Notes: generated from the letters alone by a model not told the origin. A DNA stretch of 64,000 bases from Rhizobium sp. FKY42 (GCF_005222835.1 NZ_STGA01000029.1:372001-436000), one strand, 5' to 3'; shown: positions 32,859 through 41,651, counted from the stretch's first letter. Made by a program: numbers and translations.

Positions 32859-34145
32859 TCAGTCCTGGCGCAGTTTCACCGTCACGCCCTTGGCCGCAAG
32901 GAAGGCCAGACCGGAAAGGCAGGCGGACGCACCCCATAGGTAAAAGATGGCGGCTGTCGGGGTTTGCGCTGCCAGGAGCGATTGCGCGCCGAGGAGAGAG
33001 GCAAGCCCACCGATGACGCTGGAGCCGAAGACAAAGCCGCTGGTTTCCAGAGAGGGCAGAAGCGCACTCGTGGTCATGCGGTGTTCGGGATCGGCATCCT
33101 CGATCACCGCATGGCTGGCACTGGCGAAGGCCATGGCAAAGCCGACGCCATTGAACACCTGCCCGACCAGAACCAGCGGCAATATCAGAGTGTAGAGGCC
33201 CGTCGAGACAAGGGCCGCGCCGCAGATCTGCAAGAGCGGCCCAAGCCTCATGATCCGCTGGCGGATGGCCAGATTGTCGATCCCGCCAATGGGTATGGCC
33301 GCGACGCTCCAACTCATCGACAACGTGATGAGAACCAGCCCGACCTTGACCGGCACGAGCCCCAGCCGATGATGCAGCGTGTAGGCCAGGAACACGGTCG
33401 AGACGCTTTGCGCGCACATCATCAGAAACAGCAGCCAGCTGCCGCAGCCGACCGTAGACGAGACGGTGAACAGGCGCGGCGGAATGAGCCGGTGCGGCGT
33501 CGCAGGCTTCTCCGCCCGCTTCTCCTTCGGCAGGGCAAAGGGCATGACGATGAAGAAAAGCGCCACCACCGGAACACTGACGGCGAGAGCTGCACGCCAG
33601 CCGACGTGCTGTACCGTGAGCCCGCCCGCGAATGGCCCCAGCACGGCGGCTGCGGCCCAGAGCACGGCTTCCACGGCAAAGATGCGCGGCACGAGCTTCG
33701 GTGGAAAGAGATCGGCAATGAGAGAATAGGAGAGCGCAACGATCCAGCCATCGGCCAGACCCTGCGCCACGCGACCGGCCAGCAGCATGGGCGCATTGAG
33801 CGCGGAGAACTGGATGAGAATTCCGACCAGATAGATGATCCCCGCCCCGGACAAAGCAAGGCGCGCACCGAACCGGCGGCGCAAGGGCGAGGCTGATAGC
33901 CCGCCGACGATGACGAAGGCAAAGAAGGCCGCATAAACGAATGGCAGGTAGGCAATCCCGCCCAGCGCCTCCAGCGCAATGGGCAGAACCGGAGCAATGG
34001 CCACCTCGTTGAAGGCGTGCAGGCCGATGCCGGCTGAAATGGCCAGCAGCCGCAAACCATAGGGCGCGCCAAGGATCTGACGCCAGCCGGTTACGGTCGG
34101 CTCATCATCGTCAGACGCCGTTTGGTGAGGGGATTGCTGATCCAT
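32859..34145 (-). CDS. MFS transporter beside the ABC importer
   Basis: A 428-residue transporter with about 12 helices. The start MDQQSPHQTASDDDE is a polar cytosolic tail and the ATG at 34145 has GGAGA upstream; a longer in-frame reading is rejected. The A-motif-like loop between helices 2 and 3 reads GGLSASPLRRRFGARLAL and the family DHA1-type helix 4 GRVAQGLADGW follows. It precedes and probably shares a transcript with the NikA-to-ATPase genes. In staphylopine-type systems an MFS exporter is paired with an Opp-type importer, but no synthesis genes are here, so that role is inference. Confidence 0.8.
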   Translation of the reverse strand: MDQQSPHQTASDDDEPTVTGWRQILGAPYGLRLLAISAGIGLHAFNEVAIAPVLPIALEALGGIAYLPFVYAAFFAFVIVGGLSASPLRRRFGARLALSGAGIIYLVGILIQFSALNAPMLLAGRVAQGLADGWIVALSYSLIADLFPPKLVPRIFAVEAVLWAAAAVLGPFAGGLTVQHVGWRAALAVSVPVVALFFIVMPFALPKEKRAEKPATPHRLIPPRLFTVSSTVGCGSWLLFLMMCAQSVSTVFLAYTLHHRLGLVPVKVGLVLITLSMSWSVAAIPIGGIDNLAIRQRIMRLGPLLQICGAALVSTGLYTLILPLVLVGQVFNGVGFAMAFASASHAVIEDADPEHRMTTSALLPSLETSGFVFGSSVIGGLASLLGAQSLLAAQTPTAAIFYLWGASACLSGLAFLAAKGVTVKLRQD

Positions 34146-34297
34146 GCCTTGTCTCCACCCCTCAAGACTTAGAGCAAGGGGCATAAAGGTGTAGAGCGAG
34201 CTTATTGGAAGAGGTCAAGCGGCTTACGCTCGAATGCTTCATGGTTGCAAGGTCTCTCGCCCGAAACCATATATCCTGCACGAAGACAGGATCGACC

Positions 34298-34648
34298 ATG
34301 GCACGCAAGCACAGGGAAAAGGTTCCCGAATGGTACAAGCCGCCCCAAGAGGTGATCTGCCCGATCTGTGGCCGTGACATTCCCGAGGACCAGCGCGACG
34401 AGCACCATCTGGTGCCGAAAAGCCGCGGCGGGCGGGTGACGCAGACACTGCACCGCATTTGTCATCGGCAAATCCATGCGCTGTTTTCCGAAGCGGAACT
34501 GGAAACCACCTATGCCAGTGCGGAAGCCCTGCTTTCCCACCCGGAAATGGCAAAATTTGCCGCCTGGGTTTCCAGGAAGCCGCCCGGTTTCTTTGACGGC
34601 ACCCGCCGCAGCAATCGCCGCAAGGAAAAGGGCCATAACCGCTGGTGA
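34298..34648 (+). CDS. HNH endonuclease family protein
   Basis: A 116-residue protein with an HNH fold: zinc-binding CPICGRDIP (about residues 20-28), then DEHHLVPKSRGG (His-His-x-x-P-K-S, about 34-46) and LHRICHRQIHALF (about 51-63). The C-terminal EMAKFAAWVSRKPPGFF follows. Such small HNH proteins are common in rhizobia and are of unknown role (repair, restriction or RNA). ATG 34298 is preferred because upstream in-frame sequence has no motif. Confidence 0.8.
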   Translation: MARKHREKVPEWYKPPQEVICPICGRDIPEDQRDEHHLVPKSRGGRVTQTLHRICHRQIHALFSEAELETTYASAEALLSHPEMAKFAAWVSRKPPGFFDGTRRSNRRKEKGHNRW

Positions 34649-34776
34649 GCACTTTGCAATTTGACAAAAGCCAGAAACAGGCTGCTTTTCCGGTCAATTC
34701 CCCGATGAAGTTTTGACAGCGAGGTCTGCCGCGGCTTAAGGCCCCTCATCGGGTTTACCAATGAAGGATGCGTGCC

Positions 34777-35079
34777 ATGGCCGCCGATGACGATGAATAT
34801 GTGTATGATGAGGCGACCGGCGACTGGCGTCCGGCCTCGGAACTGAAAGCCGAAGCGGCAAAGGCTTCAGAGGTGCGCGATGCCTCCGGCAATGTGCTGG
34901 CGGATGGCGACAGCGTCGTGCTGGTCAAGGACCTCAAGGTCAAGGGCGCCGGACAGACTTTGAAGCAAGGCACTGTGATCCGCTCCATCCGCTTGACGGA
35001 CAATCCGGAAGAGATCGACTGCCGCCACGATGCCATCAAGGGCCTCGTTTTGCGCACGGAATTTGTGCGCAAGCGGTAA
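34777..35079 (+). CDS. PhnA/YjdM-like protein, C-terminal-domain form
   Basis: A 100-residue protein. Its second half, DASGNVLADGDSVVLVKDLKVKG and later IDCRHDAIKGLVLRTEFVRK, matches the SH3-like C-terminal domain of YjdM (PhnA). The N-terminal zinc-ribbon of YjdM is replaced by EYVYDEATGDWRPASELKAE, a short motif found in rhizobial relatives. Despite its old name it has no proven phosphonate role. GAAGGA lies eight bases before the ATG 34777. It is convergent with the GNAT-like gene. Confidence 0.82.
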   Translation: MAADDDEYVYDEATGDWRPASELKAEAAKASEVRDASGNVLADGDSVVLVKDLKVKGAGQTLKQGTVIRSIRLTDNPEEIDCRHDAIKGLVLRTEFVRKR

Positions 35080-36081
35080 TTACAGCCCAGCAATCTCCGC
35101 CACCTTCAAGGCAAAGCCGGTGGCGGGGTGGGCGACGGCGGCACTGGTGGCCTGAAGCGACAGGTTTTGCGCCTCGGCACGCACGCGACGCTCATAAATG
35201 CGTACTGCCGCTCTCAACCGCGTGGGCGGAATGAAGGCAAACTCGGAATAAGTATGGTCTATGATATCAACCGCGTGTTTGCGGGTGGATTGCACAGGCG
35301 CGACCAAGGGACGGAAGAGGCCGCCCGTGGGTACGTCTGCTTCTGTGCCTTCGAATTCGAGATAGGTTTTACCTGCCAGCACCAGAGAGCGGCTGAGCGG
35401 GCCCAGCACCGAGCGTAACAGAGCACGATCCCGTGCCAGCAGGACACGCATGCCGGGAATACCCTTGCGTGAGGTTGGCGCCAGAATGAGCGGATGGGCA
35501 ATGCCCGCCTCCACCACAACATATGCGGCGCAACCCAGAGCCCGATGATCTTCCAGCACCTGCCGGTGCTGCAGCGCCAGGGAGAGGGGCTCTGCCTCAC
35601 CCTCTTCCAGCGAGAGCAGCCGAATGCCGCTTGGCGCAGACTGAAGCGATGCCGCGGGCGTCGCAACGATAATCATACCTTCGCAATGATCGATGAAGCC
35701 CAGACGGCGGTTAATTTCCCGCATCGTGGCAGACGCCGTGAGATCGGTATATTCGACATCTGGATTGGCCATCAGCCGGCGCATGAAAAGCGTCGTCATC
35801 CACTCATGGCCCGGTGCCATATAGAAGGCCGAGAAATTGATCCGTTTGCCCGGCTTGGCACCATCAAACCGCTGATCATTGGCGATTGCGAGACAGATGC
35901 CAACATCCTGACCCTTCACCTCCGCGATCTGGCCAATCACGCCGTCGCTGCGCCCTGCTGCGTAATTCAGTAGTTTTTTCACCGTCTGCGCCCATTCAGA
36001 ATGGGACAGAGACGGAAAACCGGATGAAAGCAGCGCGACAGCAGCAGAAGCCTCGGCCTGATCGATTGGGCGCAGTTTCAT
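35080..36081 (-). CDS. GNAT-like acyl/aminoacyl transferase of the carrier-protein operon
   Basis: A 333-residue cytosolic protein. The N-terminal half resembles the acyl-CoA N-acyltransferase fold: INFSAFYMAPGHEWMTTLFMRRL, then DVEYTDLTASATMREINRRLGF, a strand-helix pattern of GNAT motif A/B seen in enzymes of cell-surface and N-acyl amino acid pathways. The C-terminal half (about 180-333) is less familiar. It overlaps the carrier-protein gene by 4 bp (ATGA), so translation is coupled. It is the natural candidate to move the carrier-bound group to an unknown acceptor. No direct homologue is recalled. Confidence 0.6.
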   Translation of the reverse strand: MKLRPIDQAEASAAVALLSSGFPSLSHSEWAQTVKKLLNYAAGRSDGVIGQIAEVKGQDVGICLAIANDQRFDGAKPGKRINFSAFYMAPGHEWMTTLFMRRLMANPDVEYTDLTASATMREINRRLGFIDHCEGMIIVATPAASLQSAPSGIRLLSLEEGEAEPLSLALQHRQVLEDHRALGCAAYVVVEAGIAHPLILAPTSRKGIPGMRVLLARDRALLRSVLGPLSRSLVLAGKTYLEFEGTEADVPTGGLFRPLVAPVQSTRKHAVDIIDHTYSEFAFIPPTRLRAAVRIYERRVRAEAQNLSLQATSAAVAHPATGFALKVAEIAGL

Positions 36082-36329
36082 GCAGGTGTCCGGGAACCCA
36101 CGAAGTGTTCAAGGCTTGCCATATTGTCGATCTGCGTAATGTCGAAATCCTCATCGGAAAGATCGACGCCGAAATCGGTTTCCAGTGCCAAAAGAACCTC
36201 CGTTGCGGCGACTGAATCCAGAAGGCCCGACGAGAAGAGCGGCTCTGTATCGGCAATTTCGGTGATGCCGCGCTCGCTGAGAAGGTTCATCACCATTGCC
36301 CGAATGGATGCGTTTGACGTTTGGTTCAT
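36078..36329 (-). CDS. Acyl/peptidyl carrier protein (DltC-like)
   Basis: An 83-residue carrier protein starting MNQTSNASIRAM, with AAGGA seven bases before ATG 36329. The phosphopantetheine site is the Ser of GLLDSVAATEVLLALE (about residue 39), and the following FGVDLSDEDFD helix-loop and final helix ASLEHFVG are usual for the fold. The GLLDS with a trailing D/E-F-D resembles DltC. The gene lies 10 bp after the adenylation enzyme stop and overlaps the transferase gene. It would be loaded by the adenylation enzyme after activation by a phosphopantetheinyl transferase encoded elsewhere. Confidence 0.88.
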   Translation of the reverse strand: MNQTSNASIRAMVMNLLSERGITEIADTEPLFSSGLLDSVAATEVLLALETDFGVDLSDEDFDITQIDNMASLEHFVGSRTPA

Positions 36330-36339
36330 GTCTTTTCCT

Positions 36340-37923
36340 TCATTCGGCTGCATTGGGTCTTACAGCCTTTACCGCCTCTTCCAACTGCTGGAAAAGCGCG
36401 CGGCGATCAACCTTTCCGTTGATATTGACCGGCAAGCTATCCTCGATGCGAATCTGTGAGGGCACCATGTAGCGCGGTAGTGACTGCAGCAGCGCCGCCT
36501 CGATTTCACTCACACTTTTATCGCTGCAGCAGAAGCCGACAAGCCCCTGGGCCGAGCCATCCACCACCGGCCAGGCGACAACCGCCACCACATCCGTTTC
36601 GGCAGCCTTTCGCAGATGCGCCTCCACCTCTTCCAGCTCGATGCGGTTGCCCTTCACCTTGACCTGATTGTCGGTGCGGCCAAGGTGATGATAGGTGCCT
36701 GCCTCATCCCGCAGGCCCAGATCGCCCGTCAGATACCAGCGCTTGCCGCGAATGGTTCGGAAACGATCCGCCGTCTGTTCCGCTGCGCCGAGATAGCCAA
36801 TGGCCAGTTGCGGGCCGGAGAGCGCAATTTCACCCGCCATGCAATCCGGCAGCACCTTCTGCTCGCTGTCAAGAATCGCGATTTCCATGCTGTCATAGGG
36901 CTTGCCGATGGCCAGGATGCCGCGCCCCTTCGTTTCCACGGGCGGGTTCGTCAGCCGCTGGCGCATGCAGATGACGGTGCCTTCCGTCGGGCCATAAATG
37001 TTTTCCACCACGCCATTCGGCGTTGCTGCCGCCCAGGCTTCAGCCGCCGCCACGGGCAAAGGTTCGCCGCAGAAGATGGAGAGACGAAGGCTTGGAAAGA
37101 TGCCGGGTTTCAGCGAGCCATTGCGCCGCATCATGGCAATCAAGGTAGGAACCGACATCCAGACGGTGATCTCGCGTGCACGCACGAAACGCCCCGGCGC
37201 CATCATTTCCAGCGATGAGAGAATGTGCAGCGATGCGCCTGCCTCCACGCAGAGAAACAGGTTGTGCACCGTCAGGTCAAAGGTCACGTCGCAGGTTTCG
37301 GCAAGACGATCCTGCGGCGTCAGATTGGTCCAGCTGCGGCTTTCGCGAAGGTAGTTCTCCAGCGATCCGGCAGAGATCATCACGCCCTTGGGCAGACCCG
37401 TCGTGCCGGATGTGAAGATGATATAGGCGAGATCATCCGCCGCCACGGGCAGCGGTTGCGAAAGCGGTTCGGCCGCAACCTCGTTGACATGCACGATGCT
37501 CTGGCTGTTGCGCACGGATGCGGGACGTTTCGCGGCATCGGCAATGACGATGCAATCGGGTGCGGCGGCCAGCACATCCGGCGTCAGCAGAGACGCTCCG
37601 TTGACATCCGCCACCAGCGCATCCAGCTCCATCAGGCCAAGCAGGGTGACGATGCGGCTTTCCGGCCATTTGAGGTTTATCGGCACATAGGCGGCACCGG
37701 CAAAGCCCGCCGCCAGAATGCCCGCATAGGCCTCGAAACTGCGGGTTGCGAGGATGCCGATCCGCTTCGGGCGTCGCGTCCGGGAGAAATAGCCCGCCAG
37801 CTGCCGAACGCTCTCGCCCATCTCGCCATAGGTTACGTTGCGGGAAGCGTCAGAATAGAACAGCCGGTCCGCATGCGCCAAGGTGGACCGAAAGAAACCG
37901 CTCGCAATATTGAAGCCCACCAC
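36340..37923 (-). CDS. Stand-alone amino acid adenylation enzyme (DltA-like)
   Basis: A 527-residue AMP-forming ligase starting at GTG 37923, with GGAGG eight bases upstream. Core motifs in order: A3 TSGTTGLPKG (171-180), A4 FDLTVHNLF (about 215-223), A5 NIYGPTEGTV (about 308-317), A7 YLTGDLG and A8 GRTDNQVKVKGNRIELEEVE, then A10 NINGKVDRR with the catalytic Lys. The Asp of FDLTV sits where amino-acid-activating domains bind the alpha-amino group, so an amino acid substrate is likely. No condensation or thioesterase domain is present, so it works on the separate carrier protein just downstream. Substrate cannot be named from sequence. Confidence 0.85.
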   Translation of the reverse strand: MVGFNIASGFFRSTLAHADRLFYSDASRNVTYGEMGESVRQLAGYFSRTRRPKRIGILATRSFEAYAGILAAGFAGAAYVPINLKWPESRIVTLLGLMELDALVADVNGASLLTPDVLAAAPDCIVIADAAKRPASVRNSQSIVHVNEVAAEPLSQPLPVAADDLAYIIFTSGTTGLPKGVMISAGSLENYLRESRSWTNLTPQDRLAETCDVTFDLTVHNLFLCVEAGASLHILSSLEMMAPGRFVRAREITVWMSVPTLIAMMRRNGSLKPGIFPSLRLSIFCGEPLPVAAAEAWAAATPNGVVENIYGPTEGTVICMRQRLTNPPVETKGRGILAIGKPYDSMEIAILDSEQKVLPDCMAGEIALSGPQLAIGYLGAAEQTADRFRTIRGKRWYLTGDLGLRDEAGTYHHLGRTDNQVKVKGNRIELEEVEAHLRKAAETDVVAVVAWPVVDGSAQGLVGFCCSDKSVSEIEAALLQSLPRYMVPSQIRIEDSLPVNINGKVDRRALFQQLEEAVKAVRPNAAE

Positions 37924-38087
37924 CAGATCCGCCTCCGCCCAGAACCTTGTTTGCTATGAAGTTGTAAGCAGTTTTCTAGCGGGATTCCCTAAACATCACG
38001 TTTGCCAGATCAACCCGCGACACGGATAGCGGGATGAAGAATGCGTGTTCAGCGAGTGTGGTTAATGCAACTTTGACGCAACCCTCA

Positions 38088-38116
38088 CCGCTTCAAACTG
38101 CCCAGAATGCCGCGCA
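38088..38116. repeat. 29-bp direct repeat, left copy (att-like)
   Basis: Identical over 29 bp to 39927-39955. Read on the minus strand it encodes the tail ...GILGSLKR followed by TGA, a second copy of the HerA-like ATPase terminus. Confidence 0.85.
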
Positions 38117-38200
38117 GCAGGCAAAAGCCTGGACAGCAGACCTGCCACGCCCGCCAGAAACCGGCGAAATGGTTCGTCGGCAACATAAGGAGTGTAAACG

Positions 38201-39016
38201 ATGCCCAGCTTCAATGGCAACAATAGTAACAACACTATGGATTATCGGACCTATTCAGAGGCTCCGCCTTCAATATGGCCCGCAAATCAGGTTTGGTTGA
38301 GCCTGAACGGCCTTGGTGGCAACGATACCATTCACGGAAGCGTCTATAATGACGGCCTCTATGGTGGTGAGGGCAATGACACACTCTATGGTTACAACGG
38401 TAATGACCTGCTCGATGGCGGAAACGGGGTCGATATCCTCTATGGAGGCGATGGAAACGATTCCCTCAATGGCGGAGCGGACGATGATACCTTGTACGGT
38501 GAAGCGGGCACCGATACGCTTGCGGGAGATGGCGGCAACGACATCATGTATGGTGGCGCTGGAAATGATGTCTTCATAGGCGGAGCTGGAAACGATCAGC
38601 TCTGGGGTGGCACTGGCAATGACATTTTTTATGGTGATCAAGGTGCCGATACCATTAGAGGCGAAGCTGGCGATGATCGGATGTGGGGCGGATCAGGGAA
38701 TGACAAGTATTACTTTGACGGACAAGGCTTCGACCGCATAAACGATGGTGTGACGAATACCGGCGCTGCTCGGACAGATGGAGCTTTTGACACGGAAGAC
38801 GTCTTATACGTTAGCTACGCGGCTAACGACCTCGGTCTGAATAGGATCGGCAATGACCTCGTAATTTTCTCTAACGCAGACGCAGTTGATAATATCCTCA
38901 ACAGCTCTGTAGTGATTGAAAACTTCTTCCTCGGGAGCCACTACGTTGTCGAAGTGGTGGCTACCTCAAGTGGCGCTGGTCCAGCATATGATTTGACAGG
39001 CCTACTGGCAGCTTAA
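38201..39016 (+). CDS. RTX calcium-binding repeat protein
   Basis: A 271-residue protein with AAGGAG before the ATG. Residues about 37-165 consist of some fourteen nonapeptide repeats of the GGxGxDxLx type ([36 protein letters not shown] and others) that bind calcium and fold as a parallel beta-roll outside the cell. A C-terminal region of about 100 residues follows, ending [10 protein letters not shown], the kind of tail that type I secretion recognises. There is no enzymatic domain and no type I secretion gene in the window. It lies in the cassette flanked by 29-bp repeats and is divergent from the adenylation operon. Confidence 0.88.
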   Translation: MPSFNGNNSNNTMDYRTYSEAPPSIWPANQVWLSLNGLGGNDTIHGSVYNDGLYGGEGNDTLYGYNGNDLLDGGNGVDILYGGDGNDSLNGGADDDTLYGEAGTDTLAGDGGNDIMYGGAGNDVFIGGAGNDQLWGGTGNDIFYGDQGADTIRGEAGDDRMWGGSGNDKYYFDGQGFDRINDGVTNTGAARTDGAFDTEDVLYVSYAANDLGLNRIGNDLVIFSNADAVDNILNSSVVIENFFLGSHYVVEVVATSSGAGPAYDLTGLLAA

Positions 39017-39039
39017 ACAACCAATTTGAAAAAACAGAG

Positions 39040-39071
39040 ATCGAGGAGACATCAGCTCTCCTCGATTTTTT
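39040..39071. terminator. Two-way terminator inside the cassette
   Basis: ATCGAGGAGA (39040-39049) pairs with TCTCCTCGAT (39057-39066). T6 follows on the plus strand (39066-39071) and A6 precedes it at 39029-39034, so it can end both the RTX gene and the opposite gene. Confidence 0.85.
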
Positions 39072-39086
39072 CAGCAAATCAACTTT

Positions 39087-39842
39087 CTAGGCATCGCCGA
39101 TTTGCATTTGCTCAAGATAGTCTTGTCGCTTTTGCTTCATCTCCTGAAGCTGGGCATATTCAGGATCCGCATACATGGCGTCATAGTCGATCCATGGCCT
39201 TGGTGTTTCCGGTTGGGGAAGTGCTTCGAATTGAGCCTGTGTCAATGCCGTCTCCTGTTTGACGACACGACCGCCGAGAGCCTTGGCGATGGCTTTTGCC
39301 GTTCTTTCAGCCAGATCCGGGCCAACAGTGCCATTCAAACTGCCCATGACATCCCTGTAACGCTCGCTCCAGGCAGGATCTTTCGAAACGGCAATTCCCT
39401 GATTGTCAATCGTGGCAACGACCTTGCCCTTCACGACGATCTCTGCATAGGGTCTTGTTCCACCCCATTGCGACGGGTCTGGCGGCTCCGGCATGTGGGT
39501 ATATCGATGATTAAGACCTTCCTCAAAGCCTTTGAGCATTTGCTGAGAAAGACCTTCCGGATTTTCCCAATCAGGCTTTATTTCTTGCAGATCGCTTACG
39601 CTCCAAATGGACGAAATCCCAAATAGTTTTCCCTGAAAATTGGTTGTTGCCGTTGAAGGTGTGGTGTCGATTGGAACTCCAGAACCTGACGCGTCGACCG
39701 CAATCTTCGCCTCCGGTTTCGTTTCACGCTGCTGATTGCTGTACAAGGCATCATACGCGCTTTCAGAGGCTCTGTTCGATGAGCCAGGATTGGCACGGTA
39801 TGAGAGTGAAGCATAATATGAAGTTGATGCTACTGAAGTCAT
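39087..39842 (-). CDS. Hypothetical protein of the cassette
   Basis: A 251-residue protein starting MTSVASTSYYASLSYR, with AAGGAG six bases before the ATG. The first ~70 residues are Ser/Thr/Gln-rich and probably unstructured; no signal peptide is seen. A central part (GKLFGISSIWSVSDLQEIKPDWE, EIVVKGKVVATIDNQGIAVS) is more ordered, and the C-terminus is charged and helical (EYAQLQEMKQKRQDYLEQMQIG). I recognise no family. It converges on the RTX gene and shares its terminator. Codon use is AT-richer than the flanking genes. Confidence 0.65.
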   Translation of the reverse strand: MTSVASTSYYASLSYRANPGSSNRASESAYDALYSNQQRETKPEAKIAVDASGSGVPIDTTPSTATTNFQGKLFGISSIWSVSDLQEIKPDWENPEGLSQQMLKGFEEGLNHRYTHMPEPPDPSQWGGTRPYAEIVVKGKVVATIDNQGIAVSKDPAWSERYRDVMGSLNGTVGPDLAERTAKAIAKALGGRVVKQETALTQAQFEALPQPETPRPWIDYDAMYADPEYAQLQEMKQKRQDYLEQMQIGDA

Positions 39843-39920
39843 GAAAACTCTCCTTCCTAATATGCCGGAAGGATAGTCTCCATGCCTTGCGTCAACCTAT
39901 CCTTGCACAACCGTGGGCAG

Positions 39921-41516
39921 TCATTGCCGCTTCAAACTGCCCAGAATGCCGCGCACCAGCGCCCGACCAATCTGGTTTGCCACCTGGCTTGCCACGGAAC
40001 GGGCAGCGCTTTTCATGGCTGCTTCGATGACCGTTTCCCGCTGATAGCCGGTTCGCCCTGACGCTGCCTTCTTGCGCGGCGCTTCTTCTTCCTCCGCCTC
40101 GTCATTGCCAAAGCCCGGAAGGGTCCAGCGGCCTGCGGCGCTATCTTCTCTCGGTGCTGCGTCCGCTTCCGGCTCCAGTTCAGCGCGTTTCGGCACAGGC
40201 GCCTTACCCGCCTTTTCGGCGCGTGCCATGAGAATTTCAAAAGCGGATTCGCGATCGATATCCTTGTCATACTGACCGGCAACCGGGCTTGTGTTCAGGA
40301 GCTTTCGGCGCTCATCATCCGTCAGCGGTCCGATGCGGGCTGCCGGGGGACGGATCAGCGTGCGCTCTACCATGGAGGGTGCGCCCTTGCCTTCCAGCGT
40401 GGAAATCAGCGCCTCGCCCGTGCCAAGCTGGGTGATGGCCTCATCCGTCTTGAACTCAGGATTGGCACGAAACGTATCGGCCGCCGTCTTCACCGCCTTC
40501 TGCTCGCGCGGGGTATAGGCGCGCAGCGCATGTTGCACACGATTGCCCAGCTGCGCGAGAACCGTTTCTGGCACATCCAGCGGGTTCTGCGTGATAAAAT
40601 AGACGCCGACCCCCTTGGAGCGAATGAGGCGAACGACCTGCTCCACCCGTTCCAGCAGTACTTTCGGCGCTTCGGAAAACAGAAGATGCGCCTCATCGAA
40701 GAAGAAGACGAGACGCGGCTTTTCAGGATCGCCCACTTCCGGCAGTTCCTCGAACAGTTCCGACAGCAGCCATAGCAGGAAGGTGGCGTAAAGGCGCGGG
40801 TTCATCATGAGCCTGTCGGCAGCGAGCACCGAGATGACGCCGCGTCCATCCTGGCTCGTGCGCATGATATCGGTGATTTTCAGCGCCGGCTCGCCGAAGA
40901 AGTGTTCAGCGCCCTGCTGTTCCAGCACCAGCAGGCCACGCTGGAGAGAGCCGACCGATGCCTTGGACACGAAACCGTAACGCTGCGAAATCTCGCCCGC
41001 ATGCTCTCCCATATAGGTGAGGAGCGCCTGAAGATCCTTGAGGTCCAGAAGCGGCAGACCGCCCTCATCGGCAATCTTGAAGGCGATGTTGAGAACGCCT
41101 TCCTGCGCATCCGTCGCATCCATCAGGCGGGCCAGAAGCAGCGGCCCCATTTCCGCAATGGTGGTTCTGACGCGATGGCCCTTTTCGCCATAGAGATCCC
41201 AGAAAATCGTCGGGAACGACGCGTTATCGTAGTCTGCAAACTGGATCTGCTCGGCGCGCTTCAGCAAAAAGTCTTTCGGCTCGCCCATGGCGGCGATGCC
41301 GGACAGATCTCCCTTGATATCGGAACAGAAGACGGGAACACCGGCGGCGGAAAAGCCTTCCGCCATGACCTGCAACGTCACCGTCTTGCCCGTTCCCGTG
41401 GCGCCGGTAACAAGGCCATGACGGTTGCCGAACTTCAGATGCAGGTATTCCGCCTTCTTCAGCGTGTCATCCGGTTTGCGGCTGCCGCCCAGAAAGAGTT
41501 TTCCCGCGTCATCCAT
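39921..41516 (-). CDS. HerA-like ATPase (DUF853/YjgR)
   Basis: A 531-residue P-loop ATPase. Walker A is [12 protein letters not shown] (about residues 40-51), Walker B is [13 protein letters not shown] (about 267-279), and an Arg finger-type region is in [27 protein letters not shown]. This is the DUF853 (YjgR) family, related to HerA helicases, of unclear physiological role. A charged, low-complexity segment (about 435-490) precedes the C-terminus. Its last nine codons are duplicated at 38088, so the 3' end may come from an inserted element. It converges with the cassette gene. Confidence 0.88.
   Translation of the reverse strand: MDDAGKLFLGGSRKPDDTLKKAEYLHLKFGNRHGLVTGATGTGKTVTLQVMAEGFSAAGVPVFCSDIKGDLSGIAAMGEPKDFLLKRAEQIQFADYDNASFPTIFWDLYGEKGHRVRTTIAEMGPLLLARLMDATDAQEGVLNIAFKIADEGGLPLLDLKDLQALLTYMGEHAGEISQRYGFVSKASVGSLQRGLLVLEQQGAEHFFGEPALKITDIMRTSQDGRGVISVLAADRLMMNPRLYATFLLWLLSELFEELPEVGDPEKPRLVFFFDEAHLLFSEAPKVLLERVEQVVRLIRSKGVGVYFITQNPLDVPETVLAQLGNRVQHALRAYTPREQKAVKTAADTFRANPEFKTDEAITQLGTGEALISTLEGKGAPSMVERTLIRPPAARIGPLTDDERRKLLNTSPVAGQYDKDIDRESAFEILMARAEKAGKAPVPKRAELEPEADAAPREDSAAGRWTLPGFGNDEAEEEEAPRKKAASGRTGYQRETVIEAAMKSAARSVASQVANQIGRALVRGILGSLKRQ
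39927..39955. repeat. 29-bp direct repeat, right copy (inside the ATPase 3' end)
   Basis: Perfect match to 38088-38116. Here it codes the last residues of the HerA-like ATPase (GSLKR) followed by Gln and TGA at 39923-39921. Confidence 0.85.
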
Positions 41517-41606
41517 GCAACTGCCTCCCGGTTATCAACGTTCAAGTGTTTGCAAATGTATAGGCTGCCGTTTGCGGAACGGCAACGCCTGAAGCAGAGC
41601 GGGCGG

Positions 41607-41651
41607 AGGGGTAAGGCGCGAAGGGGCAAGGCGCAAAGGGGTAAGGCGATG
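41607..41651. repeat. Three 15-bp tandem repeats before the YihY gene
   Basis: Three copies of AGGGGYAAGGCGCRA-like units run directly into the YihY start codon at 41649. Each unit holds an A/G-rich, Shine-Dalgarno-like stretch. Confidence 0.65.

Larger units (their letters stand above)
38088..39955. mobile_element. 1.8-kb cassette bounded by a perfect 29-bp direct repeat
   Basis: The 29-bp repeat occurs at 38088-38116 and 39927-39955. The right copy is the 3' end of the HerA-like ATPase gene, the left copy keeps the same reading frame and its own TGA. Between them lie an RTX protein gene and an unknown gene, facing each other over a two-way terminator and lower in GC than their surroundings. 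No integrase or transposase remains. The layout is that of an element inserted at a gene's 3' end. Confidence 0.6.

Noticed and set aside
38270..38641. Antisense frame across the RTX repeats
   Set aside because: Its open reading comes from the repeat codons; it has no independent signal.
40902..41648. N-terminal extension of the YihY gene through the HerA-like ATPase
   Set aside because: The extension overlaps a complete ATPase on the other strand and has no family similarity; the gene starts at 41649 or 41661.
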